Assembly (NCBI GenBank): GCA_903925445.1
Contig: CAIYFE010000054.1
Span: 1-7,711, forward strand
Origin: an uncultured Burkholderiales bacterium
GTDB lineage: Bacteria; Pseudomonadota; Gammaproteobacteria; Burkholderiales; Burkholderiaceae_C
Direction: 5' to 3'
DNA: 7,711 bases
Numbering within the stretch: the first letter of the stretch is position 1; each line of letters opens with the position of its first letter. Shown here piece after piece: positions 1 to 6,627 of this stretch. The translations under genes were made by a program, and so were the position numbers. Below the pieces are notes generated by a model, which was not told the DNA's origin, did no database searches, and was given only the letters and a program-made list of their open reading frames with translations.

Positions 1-57
1 GCTAAATTTTAAAGCCTAGGCGACAATTGGGCAAATTTACCTGTGTGAGCAAAAACT

Positions 58-2664
58 GTGACCGACTCATCTCCCAAACATCAAGATTTATCCGCATTAG
101 ATGCTTTGACCTCTGGCGCCTTCACGGCTGCGACGTCTGGCGAGCGTTCTGCCAAGCTGCGCGAGTGGCTTCAAACCCAACCCAACGTGGAGCAACTGCA
201 AGCGGTTTTTACCGAAATGAGTCACCGCGACAAGGGTGCCGCCAAGATCGTGCGTGAGCGCTTGGACGAATTGCGCCGCGCCCAAGGTCAAGAGGCCTTG
301 ATTCAAGAATGGTCGCTCAAAGGCGAGGCCTTGCGTGATGCGTCACGCTTGAACTTGGCCGATGCGCTGGCTTGGCAACGCGATGCCGCCAAAGCAGGTG
401 CGCCTTTGTCGCGCGAGCCCCTGGCCAGCTTGAAAACAGCCTTGAGCGAACGCATCAAAGCCATCGAAGATTTGCAGCACCAAGCCTTGGTGCAACGTGA
501 AGCGGCTGTGTTGTTGGCGCAGCGCATTGAAGTGCTTTCCACCAAATCATGGCAAGACGCTTTGGGCCAACGCGAAGCCTTGCAAGCCGATTTAGACCGC
601 TGGAGCGCTCAAGCGCAAGCCTTGCAAGACAACGCGCAGTGGGCGAGTGTGGACGCCAAGTTTGCGCCCGCTTTGCAAACCAGCGCGCAACAAGTGCAAG
701 CGGTGTGGGTGGCTTTTGGCGAGGCATTGGCGTTGACCCAAGCCGCAGCCTCAGATGCCAGCGCACCCTTGCCCGCAGTGCCTGCTTGGGCTGATCAAAT
801 TCGGCTGGCGCGCGGTGAAAAAGTGATGGATGCAGCTGCGCCCGTGGCGCCCAGCAAACCAACCGGTGTGGATTCCACCCGTGTGCTCAAACCGAGCGCC
901 GACAAAGCGGTGATCGATGCACAACGTTTGGCTTTGGCCGAACAAGCGGAAGCCTTGTTCAAACCCGCCAAAGCGCAAGCCCCTGAGCCAAAGCCCGAGT
1001 CAACCCCAGAGCAGACCTCAGAGCCAACCCCAGCCAGCGAAGCTGCTGAACCCACGACGCCAAACGCCCAGACCTCACAAATCGGCGACGTCAATGAATC
1101 CAGCGAAGTCGCTGCTGAGCCAGAACTCATACCCGCCATGGGCGGGCGCAAGATGCAAGAAGCCTTGCGTCATCTGCGTGAAGAGTGGAAAAAAATCGAC
1201 AAACTTGCAGCCCCCAACCCTTCGCTGTGGAAGCGCTTTGATGCCGCTTGCACCCGTGCGCATCAGGTGGTGGATGTTTGGCTCAAAGAAGCACGCGCCC
1301 AAACAGCAGCGCACAAAGCACAACGTTTGGCCTTGATTGAAGAAGTCAAAACCTGGACCGCCGCGCATGGCCAAGGCCCCGACTGGAAAAATGTGGCCCG
1401 TCAGCTGCATCAGTTCGCGCAACGCTGGCGCGATGGCGGCCACCTCAGCGAGAAGATGTACGCCGAATTGCATCCGTTGTGGAAGGCGGCCATTCACGCC
1501 GCGCATGCACCTTTGGAGGCTGTTCAAAAAGAAAGCTTGGCGCGTCGCCAGGCTTTGATCGCCGAGGCACAAGCCTTGGGCGCAGCGCCTACTTTGCGCA
1601 TCGACGCAGTCAAAGCGTTGCAACAACGCTGGCAAGAAGAAGCGCATGCGGTGGTGTTGGATCGCAAACACGAGCAAAAGTTATGGGACGCATTCCGTCA
1701 ACCGATTGACGAGGCCTTTGCCCGCAAATCTGCGGTGCGCGAATCAACGCACACCGCCATGAGTGCGCACGACAAAGCCGTGGTCGATGCTGCCAAAGCC
1801 TTAGAGGCCGCCAGCAGCAGTGGCGACGCCAACAAAATTCGCGCGGCGATGCAAGCCTTGGAAGAAGCTGTGCGTGGCCAAACTGCCGCCGAGCCATCAA
1901 CACCAGCGCCTGCTGCCGCACCCGCTGCCGCGCCCGCTGCCGCATCCGCCGAGGCTGCTGCACCCGCAGTGGCCGAAACGCCAGCGGACGAAAACGCAGA
2001 AGCCGCGCCCGCGCCCGCCGCCGCCGAAGTTGCGCCGCCACCTGTTGCCAAGCCGGTCAAACCTTTGGTCGCGGTGCGAGGCGATGACCGACCCGGTCAA
2101 AAACGCACCGAAGCCGCGCCCGCCAAAGGGCGCGATGGAAAACCCGTGCGCAAGTTTGAGCACCGCTCCGATCGCCCCGAGCGCGAAGGTTTTGCACCTC
2201 GCGGTCCACGCTTGGGCGATGTGGCCTTTCGAGCCCAACGCCACGCACTGGACGCTGCGCAAGCTGCGATGCGCCAACTGGCCGCGCAAGCGCATGGCGA
2301 AGTGTTGACGCAACTGCTGCATGCCTGGGAAAAACGCGATGCAGCCGCATTGCCCAGCGCACAAGCCTTGGGCAGCAAGCTCAACGCCGCGCAACGCACT
2401 CAATGGGCGCAAGCTTTGGGGCAAGCAGCGCAAGCGTTGGATAGCAACTTGTTGCTGCGTTTGGAAATTGCAGCCGATTTGCCCACGCCAGCGGCGGAGA
2501 TGCCTGCGCGTCGCGCCTTGCAGTTGCAACTGCTCACGCGTCGCAACGATCCAAGCCCTCAAATGACTTGGGCTGGCGATGCAGCAAAAATTTTGGCCAG
2601 CGCACACGACGCCAGCCAAGCGCACCGGTTGCAAGCAGCGCTCAAGGTTTTGTTGAAGCGTTAA
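58..2664 (+). CDS. DUF349-repeat protein of unknown function (868 aa)
   Basis: Function is unknown. The family is recognised from three helical repeats of DUF349 type. Repeat 1 (about residues 365-420) has LREEWKKI followed by LWKRFDAA. Repeat 2 (about 443-490) has FAQRW and LWKAAI. Repeat 3 (about 515-560) has LQQRWQEE and KLWDAFRQ. The N-terminal 240 residues are rich in Ala, Gln, Glu and Leu and look helical or coiled-coil. Two disordered linkers follow: a Pro/Glu/Thr-rich one near 307-345 and an Ala/Pro-rich one near 609-670. After the second comes an Arg/Lys/Gly-rich basic patch (about 673-720) and a final helical domain (722-868). There is no signal peptide or membrane segment, so it is probably cytoplasmic. 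The start is GTG; in-frame stops at 10-12 and 46-48 leave no start further upstream, and no clear ribosome binding site precedes it. It stands alone on this strand and ends in a strong terminator. The basic patch could bind nucleic acid, but that is only inference. Confidence 0.85.
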   Translation: MTDSSPKHQDLSALDALTSGAFTAATSGERSAKLREWLQTQPNVEQLQAVFTEMSHRDKGAAKIVRERLDELRRAQGQEALIQEWSLKGEALRDASRLNLADALAWQRDAAKAGAPLSREPLASLKTALSERIKAIEDLQHQALVQREAAVLLAQRIEVLSTKSWQDALGQREALQADLDRWSAQAQALQDNAQWASVDAKFAPALQTSAQQVQAVWVAFGEALALTQAAASDASAPLPAVPAWADQIRLARGEKVMDAAAPVAPSKPTGVDSTRVLKPSADKAVIDAQRLALAEQAEALFKPAKAQAPEPKPESTPEQTSEPTPASEAAEPTTPNAQTSQIGDVNESSEVAAEPELIPAMGGRKMQEALRHLREEWKKIDKLAAPNPSLWKRFDAACTRAHQVVDVWLKEARAQTAAHKAQRLALIEEVKTWTAAHGQGPDWKNVARQLHQFAQRWRDGGHLSEKMYAELHPLWKAAIHAAHAPLEAVQKESLARRQALIAEAQALGAAPTLRIDAVKALQQRWQEEAHAVVLDRKHEQKLWDAFRQPIDEAFARKSAVRESTHTAMSAHDKAVVDAAKALEAASSSGDANKIRAAMQALEEAVRGQTAAEPSTPAPAAAPAAAPAAASAEAAAPAVAETPADENAEAAPAPAAAEVAPPPVAKPVKPLVAVRGDDRPGQKRTEAAPAKGRDGKPVRKFEHRSDRPEREGFAPRGPRLGDVAFRAQRHALDAAQAAMRQLAAQAHGEVLTQLLHAWEKRDAAALPSAQALGSKLNAAQRTQWAQALGQAAQALDSNLLLRLEIAADLPTPAAEMPARRALQLQLLTRRNDPSPQMTWAGDAAKILASAHDASQAHRLQAALKVLLKR
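1909..1944 (+). repeat. Three tandem 12-bp units coding for Pro-Ala-Ala-Ala
   Basis: Three near-identical 12-base units (CCYGCTGCCGCR) lie in tandem at 1909-1920, 1921-1932 and 1933-1944. They differ only at the third and twelfth bases. They are in frame with the DUF349 gene and encode Pro-Ala-Ala-Ala repeats at the start of the Ala/Pro-rich linker. Because the unit is a multiple of three, gain or loss of a copy would change linker length without breaking the frame. Confidence 0.75.
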
Positions 2665-3427
2665 CCCGGCAAAGCCCCCGCGAGGGGCTTTTTTCTTGAT
2701 CGCGCAGCCAGCACAGCACTTGCAGGCGAGGCGGTGTTGCCAACGCTTCCCAGTCGCTCAACACCCAACGCGTCAAACCAGCGCCCAAGTCGTGTTCGGC
2801 GGGGCGATGGGTGTGGCCGTGGATCAAGGTGTCGGCGTGGGCTTGGTGCAGGGCTTGTCGAGCGGCTTGGGTGTCCACATCGGCGTATTGCTGCATGCGT
2901 TGTTGTTTGGCTTGGCTTTGTTGGCGCAGCGCCAAGCCAATCGCGTGACGCTCTGGCCAGGGCTTGCTCAAAAAATCTTGTTGCCACTGGGCTTGGCGAA
3001 CTTGGGCACGAAACGCCAAGTAATCGGTGTCTGCCAAACACCAAGCGTCGCCGTGGCTCAGCAAAAAGTTGTGTTGACCCAAGCTCAACAAGCAAGGGTC
3101 GTCAAGCCAACCCATGAAGGCGGGCGGGGTTTGTGTGCCCCATAAAAAATCGCGGTTGCCACACAAAAAGTAAATGGGCAGGCGTTGTGCAGTCTGCGCC
3201 AAAACATCCAAACACGCGTGAGCAAAGGGCTCTGGCGTGTCGTCGCCCACCCACACTTCAAACAAGTCGCCCAAGATGAACAAGGCGTGAGCAGGGGTGT
3301 GCAGCAGGTGATTTTTCCAGGCCTCAAACGTGGCGGCTTCGCTCGCGTCCAAGTGCACATCGGAGATGAAATCCACCCGTTGCCACGCGCTGTCGCCTTG
3401 GATGTGTTGGGCGCGTGGCGGGGTCAT
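2642..3427 (-). CDS. lpxH: UDP-2,3-diacylglucosamine diphosphatase LpxH
   Basis: LpxH hydrolyses UDP-2,3-diacylglucosamine to lipid X and UMP, the fourth step of lipid A synthesis, at the inner face of the cytoplasmic membrane. The 261-residue protein shows the calcineurin-like metallophosphatase motifs in order: SDVH (D23, H25), GDLFE (D54), GNRDF (N91, R92), SHGD (H125) and HGHTH (H203, H205). These match the known Mn-binding and catalytic set of E. coli LpxH. I chose the ATG at 3427, which lies 7 bases after the ppiB stop. A TTG ten codons upstream (3457) would overlap ppiB and is less likely. It is the last gene of the TPR-ppiA-ppiB-lpxH operon. Its C-terminal tail (residues 245-261) is odd: it is encoded by the terminator and the end of the convergent gene, which it overlaps by 23 bases. 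At 261 residues it is somewhat longer than E. coli LpxH (240). Confidence 0.95.
   Translation of the reverse strand: MTPPRAQHIQGDSAWQRVDFISDVHLDASEAATFEAWKNHLLHTPAHALFILGDLFEVWVGDDTPEPFAHACLDVLAQTAQRLPIYFLCGNRDFLWGTQTPPAFMGWLDDPCLLSLGQHNFLLSHGDAWCLADTDYLAFRAQVRQAQWQQDFLSKPWPERHAIGLALRQQSQAKQQRMQQYADVDTQAARQALHQAHADTLIHGHTHRPAEHDLGAGLTRWVLSDWEALATPPRLQVLCWLRDQEKSPSRGLCRVNASTKP
2671..2694 (+). terminator. Intrinsic terminator of the DUF349 gene
   Basis: An 8-bp perfect stem AAAGCCCC / GGGGCTTT with a 5-base loop (CGCGA) ends in a run of six T, starting 7 bases after the stop codon of the DUF349 gene. The form is that of a classical rho-independent terminator for + strand transcription. On the opposite strand the hairpin is followed by only three T, so it should work poorly or only partly for transcription arriving from lpxH. 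It lies entirely within lpxH coding sequence. Confidence 0.9.
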
Positions 3428-3434
3428 GGGTGGA

Positions 3435-3941
3435 TCAAAGCGCAACGGCTTTTTCAATCACCACGTCTTCTTTAGGCACGTCTTGGTGAAAACCTTTGCG
3501 TCCTGTTTTGACCGCTGCAATTTTGTCCACCACGTCGTGACCGCTGACCACTTTGCCAAAAACGGCATAGCCCCAGCCTTGGGCGGTTGGCGATTTGAAA
3601 TTCAAAAAATCGTTGTCCGTCACGTTGATGAAAAACTGCGCCGTGGCCGAGTGCGGATCAGAAGTGCGCGCCATGGCGATGGTGTAGTGATCGTTGGTCA
3701 GGCCGTTGTTGGCTTCGTTTTCGATGGGCTCGTCGCAGTCTTTTTGGCTCATGCCGGGTTCAAAGCCGCCGCCTTGGATCATGAAACCAGGAATGACACG
3801 GTGAAAAACGGTTTTGTCGTAGTGACCCTTGTTCACGTAGCTCAAGAAATTGGCAGTGCATTTTGGGGCTTTGTCGGCATCGAGTTCCAAGGTGATGACG
3901 CCCATGTCTGCAATGTGCAGTTCGACTTGTGGATGGCTCAT
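3435..3941 (-). CDS. ppiB: Cytoplasmic peptidyl-prolyl cis-trans isomerase B (cyclophilin)
   Basis: This cyclophilin catalyses cis-trans isomerisation of peptide bonds before proline and so assists folding in the cytoplasm. The 168-residue length is close to the 164 residues of E. coli PpiB. The cyclophilin core is complete: FHRVIPGFMIQGG (R48, F53, M54, Q56 of the active site), then AMAR near 89-92, SATAQFFIN at 98-106 and YAVFGKV at 125-131. There is no signal peptide, which separates it from the exported paralogue encoded just upstream. The ATG is 2 bases after the ppiA stop. A weak GAGAAA ribosome binding site lies in the final codons of ppiA with 5 bases of spacing, so translation is probably coupled to ppiA. 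In E. coli, ppiB is also followed by lpxH. Confidence 0.96.
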   Translation of the reverse strand: MSHPQVELHIADMGVITLELDADKAPKCTANFLSYVNKGHYDKTVFHRVIPGFMIQGGGFEPGMSQKDCDEPIENEANNGLTNDHYTIAMARTSDPHSATAQFFINVTDNDFLNFKSPTAQGWGYAVFGKVVSGHDVVDKIAAVKTGRKGFHQDVPKEDVVIEKAVAL

Positions 3942-3943
3942 GT

Positions 3944-4543
3944 TTATTTCTCAAGAGTTGCAGATTGAATGACGATGGTGGTGCGAGGCACATCGCTGGC
4001 AAATGGGCCGCCGGGCCCGGTTTGTACGGAGCGAATGCGTTGCACAGCGTCCATGCCCGAGATCACACGGCCAAACACGGTGTAGCCGGGTTGCTGGGGC
4101 GTGGGATCTAAAAAGCTGTTGTCCACCACGTTGATGAAAAATTGCGAAGTGGCGGAGTTGGGCACGTTGGTGCGTGCCATGGCGATCGTGCCCACGGTGT
4201 TGCGCGGGCCGCCTTTGGCCAAGGCTTCGCGTCCTTCATGAACAACGGGTGCGCGCGTGGGTTTTTCAAAATAGCGCGCGTCGTAACCCCCGCCTTGGAT
4301 CATGAAGTTGCCGATGACGCGATGAAAAATTGTCCCGTCGTAATGTTTGTCGCGCACATATTGCAAAAAGTTTTCGACCGTTTTGGGAGCCACCTCCGGG
4401 TAGACCTCCACCACAAAGCTGCCTGCATTGGTGGTGAATTTGACGCGGGGTGCTTCTTGCGCCCAGGCGTTTGTGTTGACGGCCATGAGCAGGCCCAGCC
4501 CCAAGGTACAAACAAGGCGGCGAGTTTTAAAAAAATGGATCAT
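3944..4543 (-). CDS. ppiA: Periplasmic peptidyl-prolyl cis-trans isomerase A (cyclophilin)
   Basis: This is a cyclophilin that should act on proline bonds of proteins folding in the periplasm. Residues 1-28 form a typical Sec signal peptide: a basic n-region (KTRR), a hydrophobic stretch (residues 10-23), and an AWA cleavage site before Gln29. The core follows, with FHRVIGNFMIQGG (R75, F80, M81, Q83), AMAR at 121-124, NSATSQFFIN at 129-138 and YTVFGRV at 154-160. The total of 199 residues is close to the 190 of E. coli PpiA. The ATG overlaps the stop of the TPR gene as ATGA, and no ribosome binding site is visible, which suggests translational coupling. It is paralogous to the adjacent ppiB; the two differ mainly in the signal peptide and in the loop after the active site. 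The assignment as ppiA rather than another exported cyclophilin rests on size and signal peptide. Confidence 0.93.
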   Translation of the reverse strand: MIHFFKTRRLVCTLGLGLLMAVNTNAWAQEAPRVKFTTNAGSFVVEVYPEVAPKTVENFLQYVRDKHYDGTIFHRVIGNFMIQGGGYDARYFEKPTRAPVVHEGREALAKGGPRNTVGTIAMARTNVPNSATSQFFINVVDNSFLDPTPQQPGYTVFGRVISGMDAVQRIRSVQTGPGGPFASDVPRTTIVIQSATLEK

Positions 4544-5151
4544 GGTTTTTGTGTGGGCGTGAGAGCCGGCTGGAGAAGTTCAAGTTTCTTTTTGGCGCTG
4601 CTGAGTTTGCTGTCATTGCTCAGTGCGCGTTGATACAACAAGCTGGCTTGGTGCAACAAGACATCGGCCAAGTTTTCTTGCGCCAAAGCATAGGCGGGGT
4701 TGCTGCGCAAAGCCGCTTCAAATTCAACTTGCGCCAACCCGTATTGGCCACTGGCGGCCAGCAACACGCCCAAGTTGTTGTGCGGTTCGGGCAATTCGGG
4801 AAACTGTTGTGTCAAGTCTAAATAAATAGGTTGAGCCAATTCTGGTTGATTTTGTTTCTCGAAAACATAAGCTTTCCAGAATAGCATTTGTGGATCACGC
4901 GGGTTCTTGGTGAGCGCTTGCTCAATCAGTTTGAGAGCCAAAGGGTATTTGGCTTGACGCAATGCTTTTTGAACTTCGTTGTGCGGATCGCTTTGCGTCA
5001 CATTCAAGGACACGATTTGACCTGGCTGCCATTCATCAGCCGTTGTTTGTGCAAACACATGTGAGGCACAGACCAGTGTCATCCAGCAAAGAAATGCTTT
5101 GCGCTTTTGTGAACCAAATGTGTGCATAGAAATTGAATGAGGGTTTTTCAT
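4540..5151 (-). CDS. Exported tetratricopeptide-repeat protein
   Basis: This is a small protein of unknown specific role with tetratricopeptide repeats, helical units that usually bind other proteins. From the chosen ATG it has 203 residues. A signal peptide is visible: basic QKRK at 15-18, a hydrophobic segment at 19-33, and cleavage after VFA at 34. Repeats run from about 55 to 85 (ALRQAKYPLALKLIEQAL), 86-119, and 120-153 (NNLGVLLAASGQYGLAQVEF, then NP), with a degenerate helical pair up to 190. Three starts are possible: GTG 5196, ATG 5151 and ATG 5127. The GTG lies in a hairpin and would give an overlong signal sequence. ATG 5127 would give the most standard 26-residue signal peptide. None has a clear ribosome binding site, so the start is uncertain. 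It is the first gene of the operon and shares an ATGA overlap with ppiA, so a role with the periplasmic isomerase is possible but unproven. Confidence 0.85.
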   Translation of the reverse strand: MKNPHSISMHTFGSQKRKAFLCWMTLVCASHVFAQTTADEWQPGQIVSLNVTQSDPHNEVQKALRQAKYPLALKLIEQALTKNPRDPQMLFWKAYVFEKQNQPELAQPIYLDLTQQFPELPEPHNNLGVLLAASGQYGLAQVEFEAALRSNPAYALAQENLADVLLHQASLLYQRALSNDSKLSSAKKKLELLQPALTPTQKP

Positions 5152-5182
5152 GTACTTTGTATACTGGAGGCATTGTAAAACA

Positions 5183-5204
5183 GGGGGTCTTGGCACCCCC
5201 TTTT
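5183..5204 (+). promoter_or_regulatory. Hairpin with short T run in the cysS upstream region
   Basis: A 6-bp perfect stem GGGGGT / ACCCCC with a 6-base loop (CTTGGC) is followed by TTTT at 5201-5204 and preceded by AAAA at 5177-5180. It resembles a weak terminator reading toward cysS. No + strand gene ends before it, so it is more likely a leader structure, a partial block to readthrough, or a divider between the divergent genes. On the - strand it is followed by TGTTTT, so it could act in both directions. Whether it is transcribed depends on the unmapped cysS promoter; a TATACT at 5160-5165 could be a -10 box but has no good -35. Confidence 0.45.
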
Positions 5205-5216
5205 GATTGCTTGCTA

Positions 5217-5245
5217 GCGCCCCCTCGTATGCGGGCGCACTTTTT
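5217..5245 (+). promoter_or_regulatory. Second hairpin with T run immediately before cysS
   Basis: A 6-bp stem GCGCCC (5217-5222) / GGGCGC (5233-5238) with a 10-base loop is followed by AC and five T (5241-5245). The stem ends 12 bases before the cysS ATG and occupies the place where a ribosome binding site would normally be; none is seen. It could be a weak attenuator or a structure controlling translation start. The alternative is chance pairing in GC-rich DNA. Confidence 0.4.
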
Positions 5246-5250
5246 CACAC

Positions 5251-6624
5251 ATGACACTTCGCATCTACAACACGCTTTCGCGTGCATTGGAAAACTTTTC
5301 GCCGCTCGAATCAGGTCACGTCCGTATGTATGTTTGCGGAATGACGGTGTACGACTTTTGCCATTTGGGACATGCGCGATCGATGGTGGCATTTGATGTG
5401 GTGCAGCGTTGGCTCAAAGCCAGCGGCTATCGCGTCACTTATGTGCGCAACATCACCGACATCGACGACAAAATCATCAAGCGTTCTTTGGAAAACGGTG
5501 AAACCGTGCGCAGTTTGACCGATCGCATGATCGACGCCTTGCACCAAGATGCAGACGCCTTGGGCATTGAGCGTCCCACCCACGAGCCGCGCGCGATGGA
5601 TTACGTGCCGCAAATGTTGCAAATGATTGGCACCTTGCAAAACAAAGGTTTGGCCTACCAAGCCCGCAACGGCGACATGAACTATGCCGTGCGCAAATTT
5701 GCAGGCTATGGCAAGTTGTCTGGCAAATCGCTGGATGAATTGCAAGCCGGCGAGCGCGTGGCGGTGGACGATGGCAAACACGATCCCTTGGATTTTGTGT
5801 TGTGGAAGTCGGCCAAATCCAGCGAACCCGACGAAGTCAAATGGGACAGCCCATTTGGTGCGGGACGACCCGGCTGGCACATCGAATGCTCGGCCATGAG
5901 CTGCGACATGTTGGGCCAGAGTTTTGACATTCACGGTGGGGGCGCAGACTTGCAGTTTCCTCACCACGAAAACGAAATTGCGCAAAGCGAAGGCGCACAT
6001 GGCCAAGCCATGGCCAGCGTGTGGATGCACAACGGCTTCATCAATGTGGACAACGAAAAAATGTCCAAAAGCTTGGGCAACTTTTTCACCATCCGCGATG
6101 TGCTCAAAGAATTTGATGCCGAAACGGTGCGCTTTTTTGTGGTTCGCAGCCACTACCGCAGCCCACTCAATTACAGCGATGTGCATTTGAACGATGCGCG
6201 CAGCGCGCTCAAACGCTTGTACACCGCCTTGGCCGCAGTGACGCCAGAACAGGTGGCGCTGGATTGGTCCAATCCGTATGCCGCGCGTTTTCAAGCGGCC
6301 ATGAACGAAGACTTTGGCACGCCCGAGGCCGTGGCGGTGTTGTTTGACTTGGCCAGCGAAGTCAACCGCAGCCAATCGGCGCAGTTGGCCGGTTGGCTCA
6401 AAACCTTGGGCGGCGTGTTGGGCTTGCTGCAAGCCGATCCGACCCATTATTTGCAAGCGGGCGTGTCACTCGGCGAAGCAGAGATTCAAGCGCAAATCGC
6501 GCAACGCGCTGCGGCCAAAGCGGCCAAAGACTTTGCCCTGGCCGATGGCATTCGCAAAGCATTGGCAGAGCAGGGCATTGTGCTCAAAGACTCGCCCACG
6601 GGCACCACTTGGGAGCGCGGCTAA
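5251..6624 (+). CDS. cysS: Cysteinyl-tRNA synthetase
   Basis: CysS is a class I aminoacyl-tRNA synthetase that charges tRNA-Cys with cysteine using ATP in the cytoplasm. The 457-residue length is near the 461 of E. coli CysS. The HIGH motif appears as HLGH at 38-41 and the KMSKS loop at 270-274. The four zinc ligands that recognise the cysteine thiol are present: C29, C213, H238 and E242, corresponding to C28, C209, H234 and E238 in E. coli. Other family signatures are NITDIDDK (67-74), GRPGWHIECSAM (205-216) and HGGGADLQFPHHENE (228-242). The anticodon-binding helical domain follows from about 310. The start is the ATG at 5251; no Shine-Dalgarno sequence is visible and a hairpin sits just upstream. 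It is the first gene of a cysS-glycosylase-accA series and is divergent from the TPR-ppiA-ppiB-lpxH operon. All expected catalytic residues are intact. Confidence 0.98.
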   Translation: MTLRIYNTLSRALENFSPLESGHVRMYVCGMTVYDFCHLGHARSMVAFDVVQRWLKASGYRVTYVRNITDIDDKIIKRSLENGETVRSLTDRMIDALHQDADALGIERPTHEPRAMDYVPQMLQMIGTLQNKGLAYQARNGDMNYAVRKFAGYGKLSGKSLDELQAGERVAVDDGKHDPLDFVLWKSAKSSEPDEVKWDSPFGAGRPGWHIECSAMSCDMLGQSFDIHGGGADLQFPHHENEIAQSEGAHGQAMASVWMHNGFINVDNEKMSKSLGNFFTIRDVLKEFDAETVRFFVVRSHYRSPLNYSDVHLNDARSALKRLYTALAAVTPEQVALDWSNPYAARFQAAMNEDFGTPEAVAVLFDLASEVNRSQSAQLAGWLKTLGGVLGLLQADPTHYLQAGVSLGEAEIQAQIAQRAAAKAAKDFALADGIRKALAEQGIVLKDSPTGTTWERG

Positions 6625-6627
6625 ATC

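Noticed and set aside
27..257. 76-codon open frame at the left edge on the + strand
   Set aside because: It overlaps the first part of the DUF349 gene in another frame and has no recognisable features.
1075..1677. 200-codon open frame on the - strand opposite the DUF349 repeats
   Set aside because: There are no recognisable motifs and it lies antisense to a conserved domain; judged a shadow.
1897..2634. 245-codon open frame on the - strand opposite the DUF349 gene
   Set aside because: It is antisense to a repetitive, GC-rich Ala/Pro coding stretch. Its Arg/Gly/Cys-rich translation is typical of a shadow frame.
3425..3457. TTG start for lpxH ten codons upstream of the ATG
   Set aside because: It would overlap the ppiB 3' end by 23 bases and add residues not needed for the fold; the ATG at 3427 follows the ppiB stop by 7 bases.
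3330..3968. 212-codon open frame on the + strand across ppiB
   Set aside because: It is antisense to ppiB and the start of lpxH, both of which have complete family motifs.
5133..5165. Possible promoter for cysS: TTGAAT (5133-5138) with TATACT (5160-5165)
   Set aside because: The -10 box is good but the spacing is 21 bases, too long for a normal sigma-70 promoter, and no better -35 is seen.
5172..5200. Possible - strand promoter for the TPR operon with TACAAT as -10
   Set aside because: The expected -35 position is GGGGGT within the hairpin, with no similarity to TTGACA.
5311..6456. Long open frame (381 codons) on the - strand opposite cysS
   Set aside because: It lies wholly antisense to an unmistakable cysS, resembles no protein I know, and is explained by the codon bias of cysS.
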